A stretch of 64,000 nucleotides of DNA from Candidatus Magnetominusculus xianensis (GTDB lineage: Bacteria > Nitrospirota > Thermodesulfovibrionia > Thermodesulfovibrionales > Magnetobacteriaceae): positions 1 to 64,000 of the forward strand of contig LNQR01000070.1 in NCBI GenBank assembly GCA_001541255.1, written 5' to 3'. The number at the start of each line of letters is the position of its first letter. The first letter of the stretch is position 1. The position numbers and the translations under genes were made by a program. This document shows positions 17,890 to 28,328 of the stretch, piece by piece. The notes beneath the pieces are model-generated. The model did no database searches. It was given only the letters and a program-made list of their open reading frames with translations, and was not told the DNA's origin.

Positions 17890-19271
17890 AAATACTAATA
17901 CTTGGCTCCGGCCCGGGCGGCTATGTCGCAGCCCTGAGAGCGGCGCAGATGGGGGCTGAGGTCACGGTAGTCGAGGAAAAGGAGGTCGGGGGGACGTGTC
18001 TTAATGAGGGCTGTATTCCAACTAAGACCCTTGTGGCGTCGGCTGAGGCATATGCCACAGCAAAAGACCTTGCCTCATTCGGAATCGACTTTTCGGGGGA
18101 GATAAAACCTAACGCTAAGAAGATAGTTGACCGTAAGAACTCAGTCATCGCAACTCAGGTAAAGGGCATAAGGGGGTTGTTTAAGAGCTGGGGCGTTACG
18201 CTCAAAGAGGGCAGGGGGAGTTTTATCTCTGAGAAAGAGATAAGGCTAATCCCAAAAAACGGCCCCGAGGAGACCTTAACGGCAGATAAGTTTATCATAG
18301 CCACAGGGTCGCGCCCGGCCTCTATCCCTACGTTTCCCTTCGACGGAAGGCGTATTATATCGAGTACCGAGGCCCTTGACATGCAGGAAATCCCGGACTC
18401 GATGCTGATAATCGGCGCAGGCGTCATGGGATGTGAGTTTGGCTGCATATATCGTGAGTTCGGCACAGAGGTCACCCTGATTGAACTAATGCCCCGGGCG
18501 CTGACCACAGAAGACCCTGAGATTTCACAGGTCATAGAGCGGGAACTCAAGAAAAAGAAGATAAAACTCCACTTGGGCGTAAAAGTGGAAAAGGTCACGA
18601 CAGACGATACGTCTGTTAAGGCCTATCTATCTGGCGGCAAGGAGTTATCCGCCTCAAAAATGCTTGTAACAATAGGCAGGGCGTTTAACACTAACGGTGT
18701 CGGCCTTGAACACGCAGGTGTGGAGATGGACAAGCGCGGGGCAATCATCGTTAATGACTCAATGGAGACCTCAAACAAGGACATCTACGCAATTGGAGAC
18801 GTAACAGGCGGGATGCTGCTGGCGCATGTGGCCTCAAAGCAGGGCCTGTGTGCGGTTAGTAATATTATGGGACATAAAGAGAAGATGGATTACACTGTTA
18901 TACCGGCTGGGATATTCACGCACCCTGAGATAGCCTCTGTGGGGCTGAGAGAGCATCAGCTTGCAGAGCGCGGCGCCAAGTACAAGGTTGGGCGTTTTCA
19001 GTACCGCGCCCTCGGCAAGGCCCACGCCATGGGTGAAATCTCCGGGATGTTTAAGGTAATTGCCGACAGTGATACGAATAAGATACTGGGGGTTCACATA
19101 ATCGGACACAATGCCGCAGACATAATCCACGAGGCGGCAGTGGCAATGAAGGCAGGACTAACGGCAGAGGCGCTGGCTGAGACCGTTCATGCCCATCCGA
19201 CCCTTGCAGAGGGCCTGATGGAGGCGGCAGAGGACGTCATGGGACGAGCAGTTCACGTACCGAAGCCATAA
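17886..19271 (+). CDS. lpdA: Dihydrolipoyl dehydrogenase
   Basis: This flavoprotein reoxidises dihydrolipoyl groups with NAD. The 461 residues contain the FAD-binding GSGPGGYVAALRA at the start, the redox-active disulfide GGTCLNEGCIPTK, the NAD-binding GAGVMGCEFG, AIGDVTGGMLLAHVA for FAD, and the catalytic HAHPTLAEG near the end. Overlap with gcvH points to service of the glycine cleavage H protein, perhaps also 2-oxoacid dehydrogenases encoded elsewhere. Confidence 0.97.
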   Translation: MKILILGSGPGGYVAALRAAQMGAEVTVVEEKEVGGTCLNEGCIPTKTLVASAEAYATAKDLASFGIDFSGEIKPNAKKIVDRKNSVIATQVKGIRGLFKSWGVTLKEGRGSFISEKEIRLIPKNGPEETLTADKFIIATGSRPASIPTFPFDGRRIISSTEALDMQEIPDSMLIIGAGVMGCEFGCIYREFGTEVTLIELMPRALTTEDPEISQVIERELKKKKIKLHLGVKVEKVTTDDTSVKAYLSGGKELSASKMLVTIGRAFNTNGVGLEHAGVEMDKRGAIIVNDSMETSNKDIYAIGDVTGGMLLAHVASKQGLCAVSNIMGHKEKMDYTVIPAGIFTHPEIASVGLREHQLAERGAKYKVGRFQYRALGKAHAMGEISGMFKVIADSDTNKILGVHIIGHNAADIIHEAAVAMKAGLTAEALAETVHAHPTLAEGLMEAAEDVMGRAVHVPKP

Positions 19272-19275
19272 TGAG

Positions 19276-19377
19276 AAAGGGGCGAAGAGCCCCATAGATG
19301 GGGTGCAGGGGACAAGTTCCCTGCCGGGAGTTTGAGGGCAGAGCCCTCATTCTTCAAGTAATAAGACCCTTAATAAT
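19276..19377 (+). repeat. Dispersed palindromic intergenic repeat, copy B
   Basis: Close match, in opposite orientation, to 2745-2842. The hairpins GGGGC-GAAGA-GCCCC, GGGGAC/GTTCCC and GAGGGC-AGA-GCCCTC are kept. The first loop has two extra bases compared with copy A, while the stem is unchanged. It lies between lpdA and eno. Confidence 0.8.
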
Positions 19378-19414
19378 GATACCGGTCGTTGAGCCGGAAG
19401 TTATAAAATTTTAG

Positions 19415-20731
<1,317 letters not shown>

Positions 20732-20800
20732 AGGGGAAATGTGATTCGAGCGGCTGGGGGGCTCAAGTATTTTCCCCCGCCGCCCGATATATAATAGGCA

Positions 20801-21166
20801 ATGGCAGCAGAAGAACAGCAGGATACAGCCCGCAAAGCCCCAAAAGGGACAAGGAAGAGTCTGCGCGGGCAGATAGTCTCTGAGCGTAAGCGCCGAATAC
20901 GCATAACCCTTATCATGTTTGCTATTGTCCTGACAATAATCGGCTTAAATCTGGTTTTCGATGAGGCTGGTTTTATTAAATATGTAAACTTAAAAAAAGA
21001 AGAGAATATACATGAGCAAAACATAGCCAAAATAGAAAAAGAAATCGCCGCGCTCAAAGAAGAGATACTTGAGATAAAAGCTGACCCATTTCAAATCGAA
21101 AAACAGGCAAGAGAGGGACTTGGCCTCACCAAACCAGACGAATATGTCTTTATGTACGGCAAGTAG
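20801..21166 (+). CDS. FtsB/DivIC-like septum formation protein
   Basis: A 121-residue bitopic protein: a basic N-terminal tail of about 45 residues (LRGQIVSERKRRIRIT), one membrane segment near 47-65, then a coiled coil (IAKIEKEIAALKEEILEIK) and the short motif DPFQIEKQAREGLGL typical of FtsB/DivIC proteins. Such proteins bridge FtsL and FtsQ in the divisome. Location right after eno matches the eno-ftsB order in many bacteria, which supports the call. Confidence 0.85.
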   Translation: MAAEEQQDTARKAPKGTRKSLRGQIVSERKRRIRITLIMFAIVLTIIGLNLVFDEAGFIKYVNLKKEENIHEQNIAKIEKEIAALKEEILEIKADPFQIEKQAREGLGLTKPDEYVFMYGK

Positions 21167-21195
21167 CCGTTTAGCTCAGTGAACCGGTTGCAGTT

Positions 21196-21795
21196 ATGAA
21201 GAGGATTGTGGCTGCAATCACAGGCGCTAGCGGTGCCATTCTGGGTATCAGAGCAGTTACTGAGCTGTTAAAGACCTCGGAGGTGCATCTGGTTATCTCA
21301 CAATCGGCCTTCTCCATCATTGCACATGAAACAGGTCACGCATGGGGCGCTGCTCCAGTCAGGGATTACTTCAAAAGCAGCCGCCTGTATTACCATGATG
21401 AGGGTGACCTTGAGAGCCCCATTGCAAGCGGCTCATTCAGAACGGACGCAATGGCAGTAGTTCCATGTTCGATGAAGACACTCTCTGCTATAGCTAACGG
21501 CTATGCCTCTAACCTGACGGCAAGGGCGGCAGATGTTACGATAAAAGAAGGAAGAAAGCTGATTATCTGTCCTCGTGAGATGCCATTCAGCGCTATACAC
21601 CTGGAGAACATGCTAAAGCTGGCCCGTCTCGGTGTGGTTGTCGCTCCCCCAGTGCCGGCATTCTATCACAGACCGGAGACCATCGATGATGCCGTAGATT
21701 TCATAGTTGGAAAGATACTCGACCAGCTCAATATCGAACATAACCTTTTCAAACGCTGGGGCAGCACCGATGTAACGTCAGCGATTCCCCTATGA
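21196..21795 (+). CDS. ubiX: UbiX-type flavin prenyltransferase
   Basis: UbiX joins a dimethylallyl group to FMN, making the prenylated flavin cofactor used by UbiD decarboxylases. The 199 residues include AAITGASGAILGIR at the start, VVPCSMKTLSAIANGYASNL (FMN and substrate site), and REMPFSAIHLENM followed by VVAPPVPAFYHRP. These are diagnostic. No ubiD lies in the window. The stop overlaps the next gene start by 4 bases, which is probably chance packing because the products are unrelated. Confidence 0.95.
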   Translation: MKRIVAAITGASGAILGIRAVTELLKTSEVHLVISQSAFSIIAHETGHAWGAAPVRDYFKSSRLYYHDEGDLESPIASGSFRTDAMAVVPCSMKTLSAIANGYASNLTARAADVTIKEGRKLIICPREMPFSAIHLENMLKLARLGVVVAPPVPAFYHRPETIDDAVDFIVGKILDQLNIEHNLFKRWGSTDVTSAIPL

Positions 21796-23672
21796 AACAG
21801 ATCAGGTCTATAAAGACAAAATTATTGATAAGGATAATTCTGTCTTTTGTCCTCCTGTCTATAATCATTCAGGCCATTGTGATAGCCAGTTTCAGGAACT
21901 TTGGCATGGATGCATCAAAGGAAAGGGGGTTGTCGGTAGCCGAGATAATCAGGGATGCCATTACGTCATTTATGATTCTCGGCGTATATGATAAGAGGGA
22001 TATTTTTCTTGACCGCTTGAAATATGCCCATGGTATCAAGGACATAAGGGTTCTCAGGGGTAAGTCTGTAATACAACAATTTGGACAAAGCGAAATCAAT
22101 GGAAAGACACCTACGCTGCTCGAAGAGCAAGTCCTTGACTCCGGTAATATCAAATCGGCGGTAAAGGAGGACCTCCTGAATCTTGAATATGTTATAGTGA
22201 TCCCTTATAAGGCTGTATCCAATGAGCGCGTAAGATGTCTCCAGTGTCATAAGGCAACAGAAGGCGAAGTGCTCGGGGCGGTAACCGTTGTCATTGACCT
22301 TACCAAACAGAGGCGTTCAGGTGTATCTGTTATGTCCTATATGGTAGCAGTGTCGTTGTTTTTTTCACTAGGCACACTCTACATAATCTATATATTTTTC
22401 AAGCCTTACACGGAGCTTTTTCTTAGATTAAGATATGGGTTTGAACACGCCTCAGAAGGGGATTTCAGTAAAAAGGTCGAAGTTGCCCTTGCAGATGAGG
22501 CCGGTGATGTAGCAAAGGGGTTTAACATTATGACAGATAACCTCTCTAAAACCCTCTCTTCCATAGATAACAAGGTGTCTATATTGATTGGATATCAGAT
22601 TACAAAGACTGCCAACGCACTCAAAGACACGACAAGGACAGTAGATATGCTCGTGAAAATATATAATTTTAAGAGGACTATAGAAAAAGATGCAGTAAAG
22701 AATGATATATTTATGAGAATTGAACAAATGCTGATTGAAATGGGAATCGAAAATTTTTCTATCTATGAAGCGAAATTAGACAAAAATACCATTACAAATG
22801 TTATATCGAGGGCTGACATGGAAAACAGCGCTCGTTTGGGGATAAATGGTGAAAGCAGCAAGGTATCCTGGTGTGATGAGTCAATTTTAACAGATGCAGG
22901 GCAGTGCAGGGCGATACGTACTGGCAGTGTTGTGAACTCACAGGAATTTCCACTCTTATGCCAGAATTTCATATGCTCTCAGGCCTGCAGCCTGGACTAC
23001 TATTGCATTCCTATTTATATTGGAGGGCGTGTCGGCGATGTACTGCAGATAGTTTACGGCAAAGGGCGCGATGAGTTTACCATGACACTTATTCCGTTTA
23101 TAAAGGCATATCTTCTGGAGTGTGAACCGGTGATTGAGGGAAAGACCTTTATGGAGCTTCTCAGGGAGCAGTCCCTTGTTGACCAGCTTACAGGCCTTTA
23201 TAACCGCCGCTTCCTTGATGAGATAAATAACAGCCTCTGCCGTGCCGCAATAAGGAGAAAAACCCTTGTTGGAATTTTATTGATAGACATAGATCACTTT
23301 AAGCATGTAAATGATACCTATGGTCATGATATTGGAGACAAGGTACTTCAAAAAGCGGCCTCGATTATCAAGGCATCGGTCAGGGAATCAGACATTGTCA
23401 TTCGCTATGGCGGCGAAGAAATATTGGTACTCCTTGTAGATGCAGCAGAAGGGAATTCTATTGAAGTTGCGCAGAAGATATGCAGTAATTTCCAGAATGA
23501 GTCCATTGAAATCCCCTCTGGTGCCTTGAATAAAACCGTCAGCATCGGTGTTAGTGAGTTCCCAAAAAACTCTGACAAATTCTGGACATGCGTAAAATAT
23601 TCTGACACTGCCCTTTATAAGGCCAAAAATGACGGCAGAAACAGGGCATATCTTTACAAAGAAGATACCTAA
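21792..23672 (+). CDS. Membrane diguanylate cyclase with periplasmic CXXCH haem motif
   Basis: Order of parts in 626 residues: membrane segment near 12-32, periplasmic sensor with CLQCH at 149-153, second membrane segment near 177-200, HAMP-like linker, a GAF-like region with a cysteine cluster (Cys in GQCRAIR, LLCQNFICSQAC, YYCIP), and a C-terminal GGDEF domain. The active site reads GGEE at 540-543, an active variant, and RESD five residues before it is a product-inhibition I-site. CXXCH in an exported domain normally binds c-type haem, so c-di-GMP synthesis may respond to redox, oxygen or NO. Haem attachment is inferred from the motif. Confidence 0.88.
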   Translation: MKQIRSIKTKLLIRIILSFVLLSIIIQAIVIASFRNFGMDASKERGLSVAEIIRDAITSFMILGVYDKRDIFLDRLKYAHGIKDIRVLRGKSVIQQFGQSEINGKTPTLLEEQVLDSGNIKSAVKEDLLNLEYVIVIPYKAVSNERVRCLQCHKATEGEVLGAVTVVIDLTKQRRSGVSVMSYMVAVSLFFSLGTLYIIYIFFKPYTELFLRLRYGFEHASEGDFSKKVEVALADEAGDVAKGFNIMTDNLSKTLSSIDNKVSILIGYQITKTANALKDTTRTVDMLVKIYNFKRTIEKDAVKNDIFMRIEQMLIEMGIENFSIYEAKLDKNTITNVISRADMENSARLGINGESSKVSWCDESILTDAGQCRAIRTGSVVNSQEFPLLCQNFICSQACSLDYYCIPIYIGGRVGDVLQIVYGKGRDEFTMTLIPFIKAYLLECEPVIEGKTFMELLREQSLVDQLTGLYNRRFLDEINNSLCRAAIRRKTLVGILLIDIDHFKHVNDTYGHDIGDKVLQKAASIIKASVRESDIVIRYGGEEILVLLVDAAEGNSIEVAQKICSNFQNESIEIPSGALNKTVSIGVSEFPKNSDKFWTCVKYSDTALYKAKNDGRNRAYLYKEDT

Positions 23673-23678
23673 GTCGTA

Positions 23679-25781
23679 ATGAAAGGCATATCTCAGGAGA
23701 CCGGTGTCCCGGGCAAGCGAATAACATGGATCGTTTTGACTATGTTGTTGGGGGTCTTATCAGGTCTGCTTTTTCTACATGATGAGGAAATTGTAATCCT
23801 GTCATGGAAACACCAAAGGCTTAATGTCTTCACGCACAAGAATGTTAACGCATGGTATGCACCTATAAATGGGGACTGGCTTACAAGCCCGTCAAGGACT
23901 GTGCTGCTGGAAGACGGTGTCCCGCTAAGGCATCAAAACGCCTCACAACAGATAATCGTCGCCGTAGGAATGGGCAGATACAATGTGCTTGGCCATAGGA
24001 TACTCTTTTCTACGTCCGACAACACAGACCCAACGACTAACGGCAGGCAATATGAATTGGTATGCCGTACACCGCTGCCCTCCGCCCTGAAGACCGGGAT
24101 ATTTCTCCTGACTGCGCTGTCGATTGTCTTCCTGTTGAACAATCTCGTTAAGAACTATGATATAACCGGTGTGGTTTTGGGCATTATCAGCAGACACCGG
24201 CGCCTTGTTAATATATCTATTGCGGGTGTTTCCATATGTCTGGTTGTGGTGCCGTTTTTAATAACGAGGCTGCCGTTTTTTCTGTACTATCCGGTTGTGA
24301 CTATGAAGTCAGACTTCAGCGGGTACTATGAGATTGTAAGGCAGTTAGACAAGGGTTTATTTCCGGTTTTCTCACTGAGGACGCCCGGCTACCCGTTCTT
24401 TATGAAGGCCGTACTATTGATTTCAAACAAGTTGTTTTCTATTGCGCTGGCTCAAACGCTCCTGTCGCTATTAAGTGCCATGATGTTCGTATTTGCGATA
24501 TTTAAGACATACCGAGGCCTTAGCGTGTTTGCAGCGGCGGGGATGGGGGCATTTATATCAAGCCATTTTCATGTTGACTCCGATATTGCACTTCTTTCAG
24601 AGAGCCTGTATACGAATTGCGTTATTTTGTCATTTGCCTTTTTCATTCTCGCGGTTAATCTTAGAAAGGCCGTCTATTTTGCGTTGTGTTCTTTTTTCAT
24701 GGGATATGCCGTATATACGCGCCCTGCGGGGATATTTTTTGCGGTAACGTATTGTATCACTGTTCTTTATTTATTCAGGAATAAATACTCATGGAAAAGT
24801 ATAACAGCCTATGCGGTTCCTTTTGCCTTTCTTATAGCTCTTATTTCATTATATAATTATTTCATGCTTAATACTTTATCTATCAGCAACTATGGGGAGA
24901 TGACTGCTATTCTGGGCAATATAACACTGCTTGAAGAGGACGAAAAGTACTCAAAGGAACTGAACTCAGTAATAAGGCAGGTGCAGGCGCTCTTATCAGA
25001 AAAGGACAAAGACGCGATTCGCACCTCGTGGGACCCATACAGGGTTAATGAAGTGGTCTTTAACGGCGCCAGCGTTGGAAGCGACTACGGCGTCCCTGAC
25101 ATGATAAAGAGGGTCGCAGGGAATCCACCACTTGACGAGCTGAGGGCAGTTTACAGGGAAATCCTGCGCGACACGATAATGAAACACCCGCTTATATATA
25201 TAAAAAAAACCATACTTGGCGTTGCCGTATATTTTTTGAATATCAATACAGATACAGATATTTATATGCAGTTAAACGAGTCCTATAATAAATTATTTGT
25301 AGAAAAGAGCCACCTCAATGGCAGCGATTTAAATGAAATCATGTCAGTTTTTCGTGAATATTACAACCCCATGCCACTTAACACGTTTACCGTGTTGAGG
25401 CAGTCCTATGCCGTGCAAAGGAACGGCGTAATGGTAAGCATGGAAGGGCACGCGGCGGAGTTTGTCCCTGTGTTTTTGCAGAAATTCCACTACCATGTGT
25501 ATACAAAACTACAGCGAGGCTTATTTAGAAACGGGCTTTGGCCTGCAATTTTCTTTATTGTATTTGCCCTCAGTGCGATGAACTTAGCGCATAAAGGGGC
25601 ATTTATATTATTTGCGATGGGCACAGCCGCCATCGGCCATGCCCTTATTGTGTCAATGGCCGCGTATAATGAACCCCGTTTTAGTTACACGCTTGAGTTT
25701 ATCTATTATCAGACGCTGGCCCTGTCGCCATTGCTGTTTCCTGTGTGCATGGCTTCAATGAAATCAGGGGAGTCATGCTGA
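23679..25781 (+). CDS. GT-C type polytopic membrane protein (GT39/ArnT-like), first of a tandem pair
   Basis: A 700-residue protein with a membrane anchor at the start (about 15-33), a roughly 90-residue extracytoplasmic beta-rich domain, and many membrane segments from about 140 onward. The loop after LPFFLYYPVVTMKSDFSGYY, followed by FSLRTPGYPFF, matches the acidic loop and RTPGYP motif of lipid-linked-sugar glycosyltransferases of the PMT/ArnT class. These enzymes move a sugar from a polyprenyl carrier to lipid or protein outside the inner membrane. The acceptor is unknown. It overlaps the next gene, a paralogue, by 7 bases. Confidence 0.72.
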   Translation: MKGISQETGVPGKRITWIVLTMLLGVLSGLLFLHDEEIVILSWKHQRLNVFTHKNVNAWYAPINGDWLTSPSRTVLLEDGVPLRHQNASQQIIVAVGMGRYNVLGHRILFSTSDNTDPTTNGRQYELVCRTPLPSALKTGIFLLTALSIVFLLNNLVKNYDITGVVLGIISRHRRLVNISIAGVSICLVVVPFLITRLPFFLYYPVVTMKSDFSGYYEIVRQLDKGLFPVFSLRTPGYPFFMKAVLLISNKLFSIALAQTLLSLLSAMMFVFAIFKTYRGLSVFAAAGMGAFISSHFHVDSDIALLSESLYTNCVILSFAFFILAVNLRKAVYFALCSFFMGYAVYTRPAGIFFAVTYCITVLYLFRNKYSWKSITAYAVPFAFLIALISLYNYFMLNTLSISNYGEMTAILGNITLLEEDEKYSKELNSVIRQVQALLSEKDKDAIRTSWDPYRVNEVVFNGASVGSDYGVPDMIKRVAGNPPLDELRAVYREILRDTIMKHPLIYIKKTILGVAVYFLNINTDTDIYMQLNESYNKLFVEKSHLNGSDLNEIMSVFREYYNPMPLNTFTVLRQSYAVQRNGVMVSMEGHAAEFVPVFLQKFHYHVYTKLQRGLFRNGLWPAIFFIVFALSAMNLAHKGAFILFAMGTAAIGHALIVSMAAYNEPRFSYTLEFIYYQTLALSPLLFPVCMASMKSGESC

Positions 25782-27817
25782 ACAGAGGACATATCAAGGT
25801 TATTGTAACCGCCGCTTTTGCGGTATTATGCCTTGTGTTTTGGATGTTGTCGTTGTTAATGATCCTCCATGACAGGGAAATCATTATCATACACTGGAGT
25901 AAAATCCCTATTGAAAACTTCAGGCATGAGGCTGGTAATGCATGGTTTGCCAAGTTTGCCAACATCTCCTTCACATCGCCATCGCGGGCAGTGCTGTTGG
26001 AAAATGGAATCCCGCTAAAGCGTGGAAACACTGCCACAGACAGTATTGCTTACGTTGGAGGCGGCAGGTATTATGTCTCTAATGACGAACTCTTGTTTTC
26101 GACTTCTGACAACTCTGACCCCGCTAAAAACGGCAGAAAATATGAACTACTCTGCGCGGGCCGCATAGCGCGCTCTAAGGTTCTCTGGACTTTTTATCTT
26201 GCTGTGTTGTTCACATCGATAACGGCAGCGATGGGTTATGAGTACGTGACAAGCGTGATTAAGTCTATTGTTTGCAGGTATAAAAAGGCAGTTGACATGG
26301 TCGTTGCCGGTACGTCTTTTATGATAATTGTAGTGCCGTTTATGTTAACGCGGCTGCCGTATTTTCTTTATTATCCTGTGGTATTGATAAGACCGGACTC
26401 TTACGGTTACTTTGACATTGCCATGCAGATAGTATCTGGTACATGGCCTGAGCTGACTTTAAGAACGCCTGGGTATCCGATTTTTATAGCCGCGGTGTTG
26501 TTATGCTCTAAACAAATCAACTCTGTCATATTCGTGCAAAACCTGTTATCGGTCTTGGCTGCCTTGACTTTCATTTATGGGATATTTATCTCATACAGGA
26601 ATATGGCCCCTCTTGCCGCAATAGGGATGGCCGCCTTTATTACGAGCCACGCTCAGATGGCTGCTGATATTTCAGTCCTTTCGGAGAGCCTGTATGTCAG
26701 TGTTATTGTGTTTGCCTTTGCATTTTTAATAATTGCCTTAAAGCGGCGGGGAGCTGCATGGTTCGCGCTTTCAGGGGCGGCGCTTGCATATACTGTTTAT
26801 GTCAGACCGGCTGGGTTGTTTGTTTTTGCGGTCTTTGTTTCAGTTGTCGTGTATATCTGGATAAACGGGCGCTGCCGAAAGAATATTGCCGCCTTTGCCG
26901 TTCCATTTCTTTCTATGCTGCTTCTGCTTTGCAGTTATAATTATATAACACTGAGGTCATTTGAGATAAACAACTTCTCAGGGGAAGTTCTTGTAGTAGC
27001 CAATTCGATCTTTTTAGAGGAAGACGATAAATATCCGGTGGAGCTCAACGCCGCAATTAGAAAGATTCGGGCAGCGGCCTCAATTGAGGAGAGGGCCTTT
27101 CTTAGCTCTACATGGGACAAAAAAAAATATAATGACACAATAAGCGCAATTTTCGCTCGCGCTGGCAGTCACGGCGGTATTATTGGGCCGATTTCAGAGG
27201 CGCTTGGAAACCCACCTAAAAAAGAAGTGAAAAAAGTCCTGAAAACTCTGTTTATTGACGCTGTGAAAAAACACCCTATTGAGTTTATGAAAAAGTCCTT
27301 TCTATTCTTATTGATTTATTTTGACAATATGCGCGGCGACACCGATATTTATAACAGCATAAACGGCAGCTATTCGTCTTTATACATCCCCGGACAAGAT
27401 AGCGCTCAGAGTGCCATAATAAGGTATTTAGCTCCAAAGCCGCTGCCTTATTTCACGCTGGAGACGGCTAAACATGGCGCCCTTACGGCCTATGCCGGCG
27501 AATACATCGAGACCGGACTTCAGTGGTTTCATTTGCTTATTTACACAAAGCTTCATCGTGTAATATTCAGGAACTTGTTCTGGCCTGCGGCCTTTGTCAT
27601 AGCCTTCGCTGCCAGCGCTATTTGCCTGTTTCGTTCAGGATGGTCAAACACTGGGGCATTTATACTGTTTACTCTGGGAAGCGCTGTCTTTGTCCATGCC
27701 GTTGGTGTGGCGCTCTCAACACATCCAGACTTAAGGTATAGCTATACGCTTGAGTTCACTTATTATCTTCTGCCATTGCTGCTTCCAATTTGTTACAATA
27801 AGCGCACGTTAAGTTGA
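25775..27817 (+). CDS. GT-C type polytopic membrane protein, second of a tandem pair
   Basis: A paralogue of the preceding gene over its whole length. Shared blocks include FTSPSRAVLLENGIPL versus LTSPSRTVLLEDGVPL, FSTSDNSDPAKNGRKYEL versus FSTSDNTDPTTNGRQYEL, and RTPGYPIF versus RTPGYPFF. I choose ATG 25775, which follows AGGGGAG, over GTG 25745. About 680 residues with a similar membrane layout. Two diverged copies in a row suggest duplication and division of labour over sugar donor or acceptor. Substrate unknown. Confidence 0.72.
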   Translation: MLNRGHIKVIVTAAFAVLCLVFWMLSLLMILHDREIIIIHWSKIPIENFRHEAGNAWFAKFANISFTSPSRAVLLENGIPLKRGNTATDSIAYVGGGRYYVSNDELLFSTSDNSDPAKNGRKYELLCAGRIARSKVLWTFYLAVLFTSITAAMGYEYVTSVIKSIVCRYKKAVDMVVAGTSFMIIVVPFMLTRLPYFLYYPVVLIRPDSYGYFDIAMQIVSGTWPELTLRTPGYPIFIAAVLLCSKQINSVIFVQNLLSVLAALTFIYGIFISYRNMAPLAAIGMAAFITSHAQMAADISVLSESLYVSVIVFAFAFLIIALKRRGAAWFALSGAALAYTVYVRPAGLFVFAVFVSVVVYIWINGRCRKNIAAFAVPFLSMLLLLCSYNYITLRSFEINNFSGEVLVVANSIFLEEDDKYPVELNAAIRKIRAAASIEERAFLSSTWDKKKYNDTISAIFARAGSHGGIIGPISEALGNPPKKEVKKVLKTLFIDAVKKHPIEFMKKSFLFLLIYFDNMRGDTDIYNSINGSYSSLYIPGQDSAQSAIIRYLAPKPLPYFTLETAKHGALTAYAGEYIETGLQWFHLLIYTKLHRVIFRNLFWPAAFVIAFAASAICLFRSGWSNTGAFILFTLGSAVFVHAVGVALSTHPDLRYSYTLEFTYYLLPLLLPICYNKRTLS

Positions 27818-27838
27818 TTAAATCTCAGGAGGTATCAG

Positions 27839-27895
27839 ATGAAACGTTTAATAACTGCTGTGAGTATTTCGCTGCCAGTGCTGCGATCTAGGTAA
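27839..27895 (+). pseudogene. Eighteen-codon gene stub with strong ribosome site
   Basis: CAGGAGG stands 7 bases before an ATG that opens MKRLITAVSISLPVLRSR and then stops. The sequence looks like the beginning of a signal peptide cut short. Its end overlaps the end of the convergent gene at 27888. It may be the remnant of a deleted exported-protein gene downstream of the membrane protein pair, or a small membrane peptide. Low certainty. Confidence 0.35.
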
Positions 27896-28328
27896 TAAAT
27901 GCCTTGTCAACGGCCTCAACTGCGGTCTTTGCCGTTATTACGCCCTCGACATCCCACGTCCCAAGCCCTATTACTGGTTTATTAAACTGTAGGCCGTAGG
28001 CTATCTCTGAGAGGGTGCCGTATGAACCGCCTATGGCTATCAGTACGTCTGCGGTTTGCGCTATTATGGCGTTTCTGGCCATGCCCATCCCTGTTGCTAT
28101 TGGTATGCTGACGTATGGGTTAGCATGGGTTTTCTGCCCCTGTGGTAATATCCCCACAGTAAGGCCCCCGGCCTCCTTCGCGCCCTTACAGGCTGCCTCC
28201 ATCACGCCGCTGAGACCACCACAAACCAGCAGGCCGCCATTAACTGCAATCAGCCTGCCGGTCTCTTCAGCCTCTCTGAGGTGCCATGGACTTACGTCCC
28301 TTCCCCCAATTACTCCTACTATTACCAC
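27888..28328 (-). CDS. LOG/TIGR00725-family Rossmann-fold protein
   Basis: A 146-residue nucleotide-binding protein with VIGGRDVS at the start, CGGLSGVMEAACKGAKEAGG near residue 37, and IGGSYGTLSEIAYGL near 98. The family is related to LOG phosphoribohydrolases and DprA-type Rossmann folds, but the PGGXGT motif of true LOG enzymes is replaced by GGSYGT. Enzyme activity is therefore uncertain. It follows glnA directly, with no gap, so it is probably co-transcribed with the nitrogen genes. Confidence 0.8.
   Translation of the reverse strand: MVIVGVIGGRDVSPWHLREAEETGRLIAVNGGLLVCGGLSGVMEAACKGAKEAGGLTVGILPQGQKTHANPYVSIPIATGMGMARNAIIAQTADVLIAIGGSYGTLSEIAYGLQFNKPVIGLGTWDVEGVITAKTAVEAVDKAFIT

Noticed and set aside
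21166-21190. tRNA-like stretch (GCCGTTTAGCTCAGTGAACC)
   Set aside because: It resembles the 5' arm and D-loop of a tRNA, but the ubiX gene begins directly after it and no anticodon or T arm can be formed.
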